Shown piece after piece: positions 17,298 to 25,555 of a stretch of 64,000 bases of DNA. The DNA lies in contig CBDFGN010000005.1 in the NCBI GenBank assembly GCA_965247065.1, forward strand, positions 496,001 to 560,000, read 5' to 3'. The position numbers were made by a program, and so were the translations under genes. Every line of letters begins with the position of its first letter. Positions within the stretch are counted from its first letter, which is position 1. The notes beneath the pieces were generated by a model. It made no database searches, had not been told where the DNA came from, and was given only the letters and a program-made list of their open reading frames with translations. This DNA is from CBDFGN01 sp965247065. Its GTDB lineage: Bacteria; Bacteroidota; Bacteroidia; Cytophagales; Cyclobacteriaceae.

Positions 17298-18071
17298 ATG
17301 ATTCATTATAAGTCTGAGGAGGAGATTGATCTGATCAAAGAGAGTGGAGTGGTTCTTAGTAAAGTCCATGGGGAAGTAGCCAAATGGATAGCACAGGGAA
17401 CCAAAACCAATCAACTTGACCAGATTGCCGAGGAGTTTATTAACGATCACAACGGGAAGCCGTCCTTTAAAGGCTACAACGGTTTTCCGGGTTCTTTGTG
17501 CATCTCAGTGAATGAAGAGGTGGTTCACGGAATCCCGGGGGACTATGAGCTGAGGGACGGCGATATCGTGTCGATCGATTGTGGCGTTCTTTTAAATGGT
17601 TTTCATAGCGATTGTGCCTATACATATCCGGTGGACGGAGTTGAGCCTGATGTTATGCAACTGCTAACGGTCACCAGGGACTCGCTGAGCTTGGGTATTG
17701 AAAAGGCCAAGGCCGGCAATCGAATAGGTGACATTGGTCATTCTGTCCAATATTATGTAGAAGGTTTTGGATACTCGGTGGTTCGAGAATTGGTTGGCCA
17801 TGGCTTAGGGAAATCACTACATGAGAGTCCGGAGGTTCCTAATTATGGCAAGCGCGGAAAAGGAGCTATGATGAAGCAGGGCCTAGTTATAGCAATTGAG
17901 CCGATGATAAATTTGGGGCATCGTAGTGTAGTGCAGGAATCCGACGGGTGGACAATTCGTACCGCCGATCGTAAACCCTCGGCTCATTTTGAGCATACGG
18001 TCGCGATCATGGAGGAAAAAACCGAAGTATTGACGACACATAGGTATATAGAAGAAGTTATAGATTTTTAG
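17298..18071 (+). CDS. map: Methionine aminopeptidase type I
   Basis: This enzyme removes the initiator methionine from nascent proteins. The 257-residue product carries the five metal ligands in family context: Asp in SIDCGV, Asp in HSDCAYTYP, His in GHGLGKSLHESP, Glu in IAIEPM and Glu in FEHTVAI. The position between secY and infA is conserved. Confidence 0.97.
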   Translation: MIHYKSEEEIDLIKESGVVLSKVHGEVAKWIAQGTKTNQLDQIAEEFINDHNGKPSFKGYNGFPGSLCISVNEEVVHGIPGDYELRDGDIVSIDCGVLLNGFHSDCAYTYPVDGVEPDVMQLLTVTRDSLSLGIEKAKAGNRIGDIGHSVQYYVEGFGYSVVRELVGHGLGKSLHESPEVPNYGKRGKGAMMKQGLVIAIEPMINLGHRSVVQESDGWTIRTADRKPSAHFEHTVAIMEEKTEVLTTHRYIEEVIDF

Positions 18072-18072
18072 A

Positions 18073-18291
18073 ATGGCAAAACAAGCATCCATAGAGCAGG
18101 ACGGCACAATTGTGGAAGCATTGTCAAATGCCATGTTTAGGGTAGAACTGGAAAATGGACATCAGGTGATAGCTCATATTTCAGGTAAAATGAGAATGCA
18201 CTATATAAAGATCCTTCCTGGCGATAAGGTGAAGCTGGAAATGTCACCCTATGATTTGAGCAAAGGACGGATCGTCTATAGATATAAATAA
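18073..18291 (+). CDS. infA: Translation initiation factor IF-1
   Basis: IF-1 is a 72-residue OB-fold protein that blocks the A site during initiation. The sequence has EGTIVEALxNAxFRVELENG-like features (QDGTIVEALSNAMFRVELEN) and the KMRMHYIKILPGDKVKLEMSPYDLSKGRI block. It starts one base after the map stop. Confidence 0.98.
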   Translation: MAKQASIEQDGTIVEALSNAMFRVELENGHQVIAHISGKMRMHYIKILPGDKVKLEMSPYDLSKGRIVYRYK

Positions 18292-18298
18292 TTGAGGT

Positions 18299-18415
18299 AT
18301 GAAAGTTAAGGCTTCCGTCAAAAAAAGAAGTATTGATTGCAAACTGGTTCGCCGCAAAGGCAAACTGTATGTAATCAACAAAAAGAATCCCAGGTTCAAA
18401 CAAAGACAAGGTTAA
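18299..18415 (+). CDS. rpmJ: 50S ribosomal protein L36 (zinc-free form)
   Basis: This 38-residue gene (MKVKASVKKRSIDCKLVRR, ending NPRFKQRQG) sits in its usual position between infA and rpsM. Only one Cys remains of the classical Cys3-His zinc ligand set, so this is the C-minus paralogue type that does not need zinc. Start and stop are clear (ATG 18299, TAA 18413-18415), with rpsM 2 bases on. Confidence 0.95.
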   Translation: MKVKASVKKRSIDCKLVRRKGKLYVINKKNPRFKQRQG

Positions 18416-18417
18416 TT

Positions 18418-18804
18418 ATGGCTAGAGTTTCAGGTGTTGACATCCCGGATAATAAGAGAGGCGAAATAGGTCTAACCTACATTTTCGGTATAGGCCGCCG
18501 TTCGGCTCAGCGAATTCTCACTAAGGCGGGAATCGAGTGGGATAAGAAGGTTGGTGCATGGACCGATGAGGAATCGAATACGATTCGGTCAATAATTACT
18601 GAGGAATTCAAGGTTGAAGGAGTTCTCAAATCCGAGGTGCAGTTGAGTATCAAGCGACTCCTGGACATCGGCTGTTACCGAGGATTAAGGCATCGAAAAA
18701 GCCTTCCTGTCAGGGGACAAAAGACTAAAAACAACGCCCGCACCCGGAAAGGAAAAAGGAAGACTGTTGCCAACAGGAAAAAGGCAGCTAAGCATAAAAA
18801 TTAG
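18418..18804 (+). CDS. rpsM: 30S ribosomal protein S13
   Basis: S13 contacts the P-site tRNA and the large subunit. From the ATG at 18418 the product is 128 residues starting MARVSGVDIPDNKRGEIGL; an open frame upstream to 18337 runs through rpmJ and is spurious. The family blocks IFGIGRRSAQRIL and YRGLRHRKSLPVRGQKTKNNART are present. Confidence 0.97.
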   Translation: MARVSGVDIPDNKRGEIGLTYIFGIGRRSAQRILTKAGIEWDKKVGAWTDEESNTIRSIITEEFKVEGVLKSEVQLSIKRLLDIGCYRGLRHRKSLPVRGQKTKNNARTRKGKRKTVANRKKAAKHKN

Positions 18805-18812
18805 TATGTATC

Positions 18813-19205
18813 ATGGGTCAAAAGCGAAAGGATAAAGCACGAAAACGAGTAGTAGTAGTTGAACCGGTTGGTCAGGCTCATATTCGGGCGTCCTTCAACA
18901 ACATCATAATCTCGATCACCAATTCCAACGGTCAGGTCATTTCCTGGGCGTCTGCGGGGAAAATGGGATTCAAAGGATCTAAAAAGAATACTCCGTATGC
19001 TGCTCAAATGGCAGCACAGGACTGCGGTCAGAAGGCTTACGATCAGGGCCTTCGAAAAGTGGAAGTCTTTGTTAAGGGTCCCGGATCGGGAAGAGAATCG
19101 GCTATTCGAACCCTGAGCAATGTTGGAATAGAAGTGGCGGCAATTAAGGACGTTACCCCTTTACCCCACAATGGCTGCAGGCCTCCCAAAAGAAGACGGG
19201 TTTGA
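18813..19205 (+). CDS. rpsK: 30S ribosomal protein S11
   Basis: S11 forms the platform near the E site. The 130 residues contain AHIRASFNNIIISITNSNG, WASAGKMGFKGSKKNTPYAAQ and the C-terminal DVTPLPHNGCRPPKRRRV. It is 8 bases after rpsM and 19 before rpsD. Confidence 0.98.
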   Translation: MGQKRKDKARKRVVVVEPVGQAHIRASFNNIIISITNSNGQVISWASAGKMGFKGSKKNTPYAAQMAAQDCGQKAYDQGLRKVEVFVKGPGSGRESAIRTLSNVGIEVAAIKDVTPLPHNGCRPPKRRRV

Positions 19206-19224
19206 CAAAATATATTACTTAATT

Positions 19225-19827
19225 ATGGCAAGATACTTAGGACCTAAGTCAAAGATATCCAGGAAATTCGGTGAGCCGATATTCGGCCCCAGTAAGGCAC
19301 TTCAGAAAAAGGCATACGGGCCCGGCCATCACGGCAGGTCTCGTCGAAGGAAGCCGTCTGAATATTCTATTCAGCTGGCTGCTAAGCAAAAAGCTAAATA
19401 CATCTATGGGGTTTTAGAAAAGCAATTCTCGAATTTGTTTCAAAAAGCCTCCCGCAAGAAGGGAATAACCGGTGAAATCCTGCTTCAAATGCTGGAGGCC
19501 CGGTTGGATAACACCGTCTATCGATTCGGCATAGCACCTTCCCGAAGAGCCGCCAGGCAGTTGGTAGTGCACAAACATATTACGGTCAATGGTAAAGTGG
19601 TTGGTATACCTTCGTATACTCTTAGGGCCAGTGACCTGGTTTCCATACGTGAAAAATCCCGATCCCTTGAGGCCATCACTACCAGCATTACCGAACATGC
19701 TCGCAGTTTTCCTTGGTTGGAGTGGGATAGTAGCGCTTTGACCGGCAAGTTTCTTAACCCTCCAAGGAGGGATGAAATTCCTGAGAATATTCAGGAGCAA
19801 CTCATAGTTGAACTTTACTCTAAATAA
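19225..19827 (+). CDS. rpsD: 30S ribosomal protein S4
   Basis: S4 is a primary 16S rRNA binder and a repressor of the alpha operon in E. coli. From the ATG at 19225 the product is 200 residues (MARYLGPKSKISRKFGEP); the open frame upstream to 19171 overlaps rpsK. An S4 RNA-binding domain is visible at RLDNTVYRFGIAPSRRAARQLVVHKHITVNGK (middle of the protein). Confidence 0.97.
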   Translation: MARYLGPKSKISRKFGEPIFGPSKALQKKAYGPGHHGRSRRRKPSEYSIQLAAKQKAKYIYGVLEKQFSNLFQKASRKKGITGEILLQMLEARLDNTVYRFGIAPSRRAARQLVVHKHITVNGKVVGIPSYTLRASDLVSIREKSRSLEAITTSITEHARSFPWLEWDSSALTGKFLNPPRRDEIPENIQEQLIVELYSK

Positions 19828-19854
19828 TTACATCAGTTAGACAAGCTAAATAAT

Positions 19855-20844
19855 ATGTCGATTCTAGCATTTCAAATGCCCGAGAAAGTGGTAATGGAGA
19901 AAGCCGACGACTTTCACGGGCTGTTCACATTCAAACCTCTTGAAAAAGGTTATGGGGTTACCGTTGGAAACTCCTTGAGAAGAATATTATTGTCTTCCTT
20001 GGAGGGCTATGCAATCACGGGCATTAAGATACCAGGTGTACTACACGAGTTTTCTACCCTAAAAGGCATCGTTGAAGACGTATCTGAAATAATACTTAAT
20101 CTTAAGATGGTACGATGGAAAAAGGTATCAGATGTACTCGACAGCAGGGTTACGGTTACCATAAAGGGTCAAAAACAATTTCGTGCGGAAGACATCGCCA
20201 GATTTACGTCCTCGTTCGAAATTCTTAATCCCGAGCAGGTAATTTGCAATTTGGATGAAGAGGTGGAATTTGAAATTGAATTGACAGCTGAAAAGGGTCG
20301 GGGCTATGTCCCGGCTGAAGAGAATAAGCCTAAGGAACAAGTATTTGGATACATTCCTATCGATGCCGTTTTTACCCCAATTAAGAACGTCAAGTATAGC
20401 ATTGAAAACACCCGGGTAGAACAAAAAACTGATTATGAGATGCTGATTCTAGACATAGAAACTGATGGCTCAATTCATCCGGAAACTGCGCTCAAAGGAG
20501 CGGCTAACATATTGATTCAGCACTTCATGTTATTCTCGGATCAGACTATGATTCTCGAGACAGCGGCTAAGGGAGAACCGGAAGCAGTGGATGAAGAAAT
20601 GCTCCACATGCGGAAATTGCTCAAGACTCCTCTTAACGATCTGGACTTGTCTGTTAGGGCTTACAATTGCCTCAAGGCAGCGGATGTGAAGACGCTGGGA
20701 GACTTGGTTCAGTTAGAAATTTCGGATATGATGAAATTCAGAAACTTTGGTAAGAAGTCTCTCGCTGAATTGGAACAACTGGTGTCGGAAAAGAGCCTCT
20801 CCTTTGGAATGGATCTGATTAAGTACAAATTGGAGGAGGAGTAA
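19855..20844 (+). CDS. rpoA: DNA-directed RNA polymerase subunit alpha
   Basis: The alpha subunit dimerises to start polymerase assembly; its C-terminal domain contacts activators and UP elements. The 329-residue product has the N-terminal LEKGYGVTVGNSLRRILLSSLEG motif and a C-terminal domain with LSVRAYNCLKAADVKTLGDLV and RNFGKKSLAEL. It sits between rpsD and rplQ. Confidence 0.98.
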   Translation: MSILAFQMPEKVVMEKADDFHGLFTFKPLEKGYGVTVGNSLRRILLSSLEGYAITGIKIPGVLHEFSTLKGIVEDVSEIILNLKMVRWKKVSDVLDSRVTVTIKGQKQFRAEDIARFTSSFEILNPEQVICNLDEEVEFEIELTAEKGRGYVPAEENKPKEQVFGYIPIDAVFTPIKNVKYSIENTRVEQKTDYEMLILDIETDGSIHPETALKGAANILIQHFMLFSDQTMILETAAKGEPEAVDEEMLHMRKLLKTPLNDLDLSVRAYNCLKAADVKTLGDLVQLEISDMMKFRNFGKKSLAELEQLVSEKSLSFGMDLIKYKLEEE

Positions 20845-20849
20845 AAGCC

Positions 20850-21986
20850 ATGAGACACGGCAAGAAATTCAATCATCTTGGGCGCACCCCTCCTCATCGC
20901 AAGGCCATGCTTTCTAACATGGCCACTTCCCTTATTATGAACAAGAGGATAACCACTACGGTCGCCAAGGCTAAAGCCCTGAGGAAATACGTTGAACCGA
21001 TTCTCACTAAAGCCAAAACCGATTCGACTCATTCCAGGAGACTAGCCTTTTCATATCTGAAAGACAAGCATTCGGTGACAGAGCTATTCGGAGAGGTGGC
21101 TGACCGCATTGCCACGAGGCCTGGTGGTTACACCCGAATTATCAGGTTGGGAAATCGCTTGGGTGATAACGCGGAAATGTGCATGATAGAGTTGGTGGAC
21201 TACAATGAGAATCTGCTCAAGGAAGCCAAACCCTCTAAATCCAAAACCAGGAGAGGGAGAAAAGGTAAGGGGCCAGAAACTCAAACTGCCGACGAGAATC
21301 AGACCACGCAGAAACTACAAGAGCAACCCCTAAAGGAGCGGGCGGAAGCTGAGGAAGTGGTTGCTGAGGATGAGGACATCGATGAAACTCCAACAGCTGA
21401 AACTGCCGCTGCGGAAACCGAAGATCAAGTATCGGAAGCCGCCGCGGAAGAGACTTCCGAGGCGGATGTTAGTTCCGAGGAAGTTAAAACCAAGGAGGCT
21501 CTGGCTGAGACTGAAGAAGTGGTTTCTGAGGCCGAGGACACTGATGAAACTCCTACAGTTGAAAGTGCTGCTGCTGCAACCGAAGATCAAGTTTCGGAAG
21601 GCTCTACCGGAGAGTCTTCGGAAGCGGACGTTAGTTCCGAAGAAGCGAAAACTGAGGAACCCATGGCTAAGGTGGAAGAAGCGGTTGCTGAGGATGAGCA
21701 CACCGATGAAACCACGACTGCTGAAAGTGACGCTCCATCGACCGAAGATCAGGGATCGGAAGTCGCTGCCAAAGAGGATTCGGATGCGGATGCAAGTGCC
21801 GAGGAAGTGAAGACCCAGCAGGTTCCAGATGCAACTTCTTCCGAGTCTAAGGGTTTGGAGTCTGAAATTGATGAAGCAGCCGATGCGACTGAAACGGAAC
21901 CGGCAAAACCGACCGAGGAGTCGGGAGAGGGCCAGGTCGAACCGGAGAAGCCCGGAGACCCCGATGATGCCGAACCAAAGAAATAG
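20850..21986 (+). CDS. rplQ: 50S ribosomal protein L17 with long acidic repeat tail
   Basis: Residues 1 to about 123 are a normal L17 (MRHGKKFNHLGRTPPHRKAM, the NKRITTTVAKAKALRKYVEP block, RLGDNAEMCMIELV). L17 lies near the tunnel exit. A basic linker (SKSKTRRGRKGKG) is followed by about 230 residues rich in Glu, Ala, Ser, Asp and Thr. Residues 166-327 of this tail are three tandem copies of a 54-residue unit (21345-21506, 21507-21668, 21669-21830) sharing ETEDQVSE- and SEADVSSEE-like cores. The total of 378 residues is far longer than the usual 115-200. The frame is uninterrupted. It ends the ribosomal cluster and a terminator follows. Confidence 0.95.
   Translation: MRHGKKFNHLGRTPPHRKAMLSNMATSLIMNKRITTTVAKAKALRKYVEPILTKAKTDSTHSRRLAFSYLKDKHSVTELFGEVADRIATRPGGYTRIIRLGNRLGDNAEMCMIELVDYNENLLKEAKPSKSKTRRGRKGKGPETQTADENQTTQKLQEQPLKERAEAEEVVAEDEDIDETPTAETAAAETEDQVSEAAAEETSEADVSSEEVKTKEALAETEEVVSEAEDTDETPTVESAAAATEDQVSEGSTGESSEADVSSEEAKTEEPMAKVEEAVAEDEHTDETTTAESDAPSTEDQGSEVAAKEDSDADASAEEVKTQQVPDATSSESKGLESEIDEAADATETEPAKPTEESGEGQVEPEKPGDPDDAEPKK
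21345..21830 (+). repeat. Three 162-bp tandem repeats in the rplQ tail
   Basis: Units begin at 21345, 21507 and 21669, each encoding 54 residues. Units 1 and 2 are most alike (shared DETPT, TEDQVSE, SEADVSSEE); unit 3 is more diverged (DETTT, TEDQGSE, SDADASAEE). Equal unit length with no indels points to duplication of an in-frame module. Confidence 0.9.
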
Positions 21987-22013
21987 CGCCAAAATGACGT
22001 CAGAAAAAACCAG

Positions 22014-22044
22014 GGGGTTAAGCTATATGTTTAATCCCTTTTTT
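22014..22044 (+). terminator. Terminator after rplQ
   Basis: GGGGTTAA (22014-22021) and TTAATCCC (22031-22038) form an 8-bp stem with one G-T pair, a 9-base loop and a following T run. It closes the ribosomal transcript. A TATTTTTG at 22044-22051, immediately after it, could be a -7 box for carA but has no clear -33 partner. Confidence 0.75.
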
Positions 22045-22084
22045 ATTTTTGTTCCAGCTTCAATGAGCTAAACTATTCTCCCAA

Positions 22085-23203
22085 ATGACCAAAAAAAATG
22101 GAAAAATTCCGGCTGCTTTGCTACTTGACGATGGGAGCGCCTTTGTAGGGATCTCCATTGGAAAAGCAGGAACCAACGGCGGCGAGATTTGCTTCAACAC
22201 CGGGATGACAGGTTACCAGGAGATTTATACAGATCCCTCGTACCATGGCCAGATTCTCGTAAATACCACGGCTCATATTGGGAATTATGGTGTTGTGGAT
22301 CAAGAAGTTGAATCAAGCAAGCCGCAGATAAGTGGCCTGGTTGTGAATGAGTTCACTAAGATTTATAGTCGTAAAACGGCCTCTCAAAGCCTGGATAGCT
22401 ACTTAAAGGAAGCTCAAGTGGTAGGCATTGCCGGCATTGACACCCGGATGATCGTTAGGCACATCCGGAGCAAAGGTGCGATGAACGGAATTATTTCATC
22501 CGAAAACACCGACCTTGAGTGGATGCAAAAAAAATTGAAAGAGGTGCCTTCTATGGATGGCCTTGAGCTGTCTTCCAAGGTTACTTGCGAGAGTCCCTAC
22601 TTTTACGGAAGGGAGGGAGGAATACGGATCGGGGTCCTGGACCTGGGTATCAAAGCCAGTATTCTTAAGAATTTCGCCGCAAGAAACTGTCATTGTCAGG
22701 TATTTCCCGCTCGCACAGCGTTTGAAGAAATGGAGGCCTGGCAACCCGAGGGATACTTCCTGTCGAACGGACCAGGTGACCCTTCAGTAATGGACTACGC
22801 AATTGACACGGTGAAGCGAATCTTGGCAACCGACCGACCGGTATTCGGTATTTGCCTGGGACATCAAATCCTGGCATTGGCCTCCGGTATAAGCACTTAC
22901 AAAATGCATCATGGCCATCGGGGGTTGAATCATCCGGTGAAGAATCTTGGAACAGGCCTTTGCGAAGTGACCTCTCAAAACCACGGGTTTGCAGTTAATG
23001 CAGAAGCGATTGAGAATCACGATGCGGTTCAAGTGACCCACGTCAATCTTAATGATGACACGATTGAAGGGATTCGACTCAAGGATAAAAGGGCCTTTTC
23101 GGTCCAGTATCATCCGGAATCCTCGCCAGGTCCGCATGATTCACGTTATTTATTCGATAACTTCTTAGAATTGATTAATAGAAAAGAGTATGAGCTTAAT
23201 TGA
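22085..23203 (+). CDS. carA: Carbamoyl-phosphate synthase small subunit
   Basis: CarA is the glutamine amidotransferase subunit that supplies ammonia to CarB for pyrimidine and arginine synthesis. The 372-residue product has the N-terminal CPSase_sm domain (LLLDDGSAFVGIS, NTGMTGYQEIYTDPSY) and a class I amidotransferase domain with catalytic Cys257 in GICLGHQIL and the His/Glu pair in QYHPESSPGP. No carB is in the window. Its end overlaps the eno start by 14 bases, so the two are likely co-transcribed. Confidence 0.97.
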   Translation: MTKKNGKIPAALLLDDGSAFVGISIGKAGTNGGEICFNTGMTGYQEIYTDPSYHGQILVNTTAHIGNYGVVDQEVESSKPQISGLVVNEFTKIYSRKTASQSLDSYLKEAQVVGIAGIDTRMIVRHIRSKGAMNGIISSENTDLEWMQKKLKEVPSMDGLELSSKVTCESPYFYGREGGIRIGVLDLGIKASILKNFAARNCHCQVFPARTAFEEMEAWQPEGYFLSNGPGDPSVMDYAIDTVKRILATDRPVFGICLGHQILALASGISTYKMHHGHRGLNHPVKNLGTGLCEVTSQNHGFAVNAEAIENHDAVQVTHVNLNDDTIEGIRLKDKRAFSVQYHPESSPGPHDSRYLFDNFLELINRKEYELN

Positions 23204-24467
23204 GAATATTCATGCCCGTCAAATCTTTGATTCTCGAGGGAATCCGACTATCGAGGTAGATGTGGCTACCGAAAATGGCTGCTTCGGCAGGGCCGCTGTT
23301 CCCTCGGGTGCTTCAACGGGCGTTCATGAAGCGGTGGAACTCAGAGACGGCGACAAGAGCCAGTACATGGGAAAAGGCGTTCTAGGGGCAGTAGATAATG
23401 TAAACGGCAAAATTGCCATGGAGATAATTGGTATGTCGGTCCTGGACCAGAGGTTATTGGATAAAACTTTGATTGACCTGGATGGTACTGAAAACAAGGG
23501 CAACCTGGGTGCAAATGCGATTCTGGGCGTCTCGCTGGCGGCTGCCAAGGCCGGGGCAGCCGAAACCGGCCAGAGTTTATTCCGATATGTCGGCGGAGTC
23601 AATGCTAATACGTTGCCGGTTCCGATGATGAATATCCTCAACGGGGGTAGTCACGCCGATAACTCGATTGATTTTCAGGAATTCATGATCATGCCGGTAA
23701 GCGCTCCAACTTTCTCGGAAGCCATTAGAATGGGATCGGAAGTATTCCATAATCTTAAGAAGGTCCTGGCTGACCTTGGGCACTCCACCAATGTCGGCGA
23801 TGAAGGAGGTTTTGCCCCTAATCTGGGCTCCAACGAGGAGGCTATTGAGGTGGTCCTAAAGGGGATTGAAGAGGCAGGATACAGGCCTGGGGATGATGTG
23901 GCCATTGCGCTTGATCCGGCAAGCTCGGAATTCTTTGAAGCCGACGATGGCGTTTACCACCTTAAATGGTCAACCGGGGACAAACTGAGCCCTCAGGATA
24001 TGGCAGATTATTGGAAGGACTGGGTCGACAAATATCCGATAATCTCTATCGAAGATGGTATGGCCGAAGATGACTGGGATGGCTGGAGAATACACACCAG
24101 CTCGATTGGTAAACAAGTACAACTCGTTGGCGACGATCTTTTTGTTACCAATGTCACAAGGTTGGCGAAAGGAATTGAAATGAACATTGCCAATGCCATC
24201 CTGATCAAAGTTAACCAAATTGGTACCCTGAGTGAAACTATGGAGGCCATCAATTTAGCCAGGTCCCATTCTTATAAAAATGTGATGTCACACCGTTCTG
24301 GCGAGACCGAAGACAATACAATCGCTGACCTTGCTGTTGCCTTGAATACTGGTCAGATTAAAACCGGCTCTGCATCCCGCTCAGACCGGATGGCCAAATA
24401 TAATCAACTAATTAGGATTGAGGAGGAGTTGGGAGATATTGGTTATTTCCCCGGCAGAAATATGTAG
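23190..24467 (+). CDS. eno: Enolase
   Basis: Enolase interconverts 2-phosphoglycerate and phosphoenolpyruvate in glycolysis. The 425 residues include ARQIFDSRGNPTIEVDV, the Mg ligands in ALDPASSEF, SIEDGMAEDDW and LVGDDLFVTN, the catalytic Lys in ILIKVNQIGT, and SHRSGETEDNTIADLAV. It overlaps the carA end by 14 bases. Confidence 0.98.
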   Translation: MSLIENIHARQIFDSRGNPTIEVDVATENGCFGRAAVPSGASTGVHEAVELRDGDKSQYMGKGVLGAVDNVNGKIAMEIIGMSVLDQRLLDKTLIDLDGTENKGNLGANAILGVSLAAAKAGAAETGQSLFRYVGGVNANTLPVPMMNILNGGSHADNSIDFQEFMIMPVSAPTFSEAIRMGSEVFHNLKKVLADLGHSTNVGDEGGFAPNLGSNEEAIEVVLKGIEEAGYRPGDDVAIALDPASSEFFEADDGVYHLKWSTGDKLSPQDMADYWKDWVDKYPIISIEDGMAEDDWDGWRIHTSSIGKQVQLVGDDLFVTNVTRLAKGIEMNIANAILIKVNQIGTLSETMEAINLARSHSYKNVMSHRSGETEDNTIADLAVALNTGQIKTGSASRSDRMAKYNQLIRIEEELGDIGYFPGRNM

Positions 24468-24542
24468 CAAAAAGGCCCGGTGAAACTTAGGTTTATTATT
24501 AATTGCCTCATAATCATTATATTGTGAAAAATTTCTTTAGTT

Positions 24543-24833
24543 ATGATTAGGAGATTGCCCAAGATTACCAGGAATTTCTTCTTTGTTTTCGGATGTTTTT
24601 TCCTCTTCTGGTTGCTGTTTGTTGATTCCAACGACATATTCTCTCAATACCGAATGTCTCGCAAATTAGAAGCTTTGGAATCTCAGAAGGACTACTATAA
24701 GGCAAAGATCAAAGAGGTGGAGCAGGAACGGGAAGAATTGTTTTCGGATCCTGAATTGCTTGAGAAATTTGCCAGGGAAAAGTATCTAATGAAGAAGGAG
24801 AAAGAGGATCTCTATATTGTCGCCAAGGATTAA
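24543..24833 (+). CDS. DivIC/FtsB-like septum formation initiator
   Basis: This 96-residue protein has a short basic N-terminus, one transmembrane segment (about residues 10-27, FFFVFGCFFLFWLLFV) and a coiled coil (about 34-66, LEALESQKDYYKAKIKEVEQ). It ends with the FAREKYLMKKEKEDLYIV segment characteristic of FtsB/DivIC proteins. Such proteins link FtsL and FtsQ/DivIB in the divisome. Linkage to eno mirrors the eno-ftsB pair of many bacteria. Confidence 0.85.
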   Translation: MIRRLPKITRNFFFVFGCFFLFWLLFVDSNDIFSQYRMSRKLEALESQKDYYKAKIKEVEQEREELFSDPELLEKFAREKYLMKKEKEDLYIVAKD

Positions 24834-24862
24834 GTTGGCTAGCGGTCATATTTTTTTTTATT

Positions 24863-24890
24863 AAGTCCTCAGCCAAATGGGGACTTTTTT
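24863..24890 (+). terminator. Terminator after the eno-divIC transcript
   Basis: AAGTCC (24863-24868) pairs with GGACTT (24881-24886), with a 12-base loop and a T run to 24890. The stem is short but in the right place. Confidence 0.6.
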
Positions 24891-24964
24891 CGTAATCAAA
24901 CTAGGACCGGGACACATTCCGGCATTGTATTTGACAATTTACTTCAAGTTGATAATGGTGTGAT

Positions 24965-25555
24965 ATGAGAAAGATCTTGTTAGGCGCATTCGTCTTCGGC
25001 TTGGTAATTTTGGAGGCTCGAGCCCAGGAAGGGGAAAGCCCTTCGAATTCGACCGTATCCCCGCAGCAGGTAAGTTCACCATTTTCTTCATTCAAAGAGC
25101 GAGTCTTTGCCGGAGGAAACCTGGGAGCTAGCTTCGGGACCATTCAGTACCTTTACCTGGCGCCCATAGTAGGGTATCGTATCACTCCTAAATTCTCAGC
25201 AGGCGGGGGGATTATCTACCAGTACCTTCGCGACACCCGGCCCCCTGAGCTTACTACCAACAATTACGGTGGAAATCTGTTCGCCCGACGTGCAATTTAC
25301 GGACCATTATTCGCTCAGATAGAATATGAATATCTCAATTTCGAATACGTCACCAATTTCAACGGCACTGAATTTCAAACTGCGCGTAGAGGCTATAATA
25401 GTGTTTTTATCGGCGGTGGAATCGCTCAGCCGTTGGGCCGGAACGCCGCGTTTATGCTTTCCGCATTTTATAATCTCACTTACGATAGTTCCGAACAGAT
25501 TAGTCCCTACTCTCGTCCATGGGTTTTTAGGGTAGGAATCGTAGCCGGTTTCTAA
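24965..25555 (+). CDS. Predicted outer membrane beta-barrel protein
   Basis: The 196-residue product begins with a signal peptide (MRKILLGAFVFGLVILEARA, cleavage likely before Gln21). Alternating hydrophobic/aromatic strands follow, such as FSAGGGIIYQYLRD, FAQIEYEYLNFEYVT and NSVFIGGGIAQPLG, and it ends in Phe as outer membrane proteins often do. Size and pattern suggest a small barrel. No specific function can be read. It converges with and overlaps the next gene by 4 bases at the stop codons. Confidence 0.65.
   Translation: MRKILLGAFVFGLVILEARAQEGESPSNSTVSPQQVSSPFSSFKERVFAGGNLGASFGTIQYLYLAPIVGYRITPKFSAGGGIIYQYLRDTRPPELTTNNYGGNLFARRAIYGPLFAQIEYEYLNFEYVTNFNGTEFQTARRGYNSVFIGGGIAQPLGRNAAFMLSAFYNLTYDSSEQISPYSRPWVFRVGIVAGF

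Noticed and set aside
21330..21992. A 220-codon minus-strand frame and 149-codon plus-strand frame across the rplQ tail
   Set aside because: They arise from the low-complexity repeats; the rplQ frame itself is continuous with L17.
24931..24956. TTGACA with a downstream GATAAT resembling a sigma-70 promoter before the outer membrane protein gene
   Set aside because: It lies too close to the start codon and this lineage uses a different consensus; the -7 TAnnTTTG is absent.
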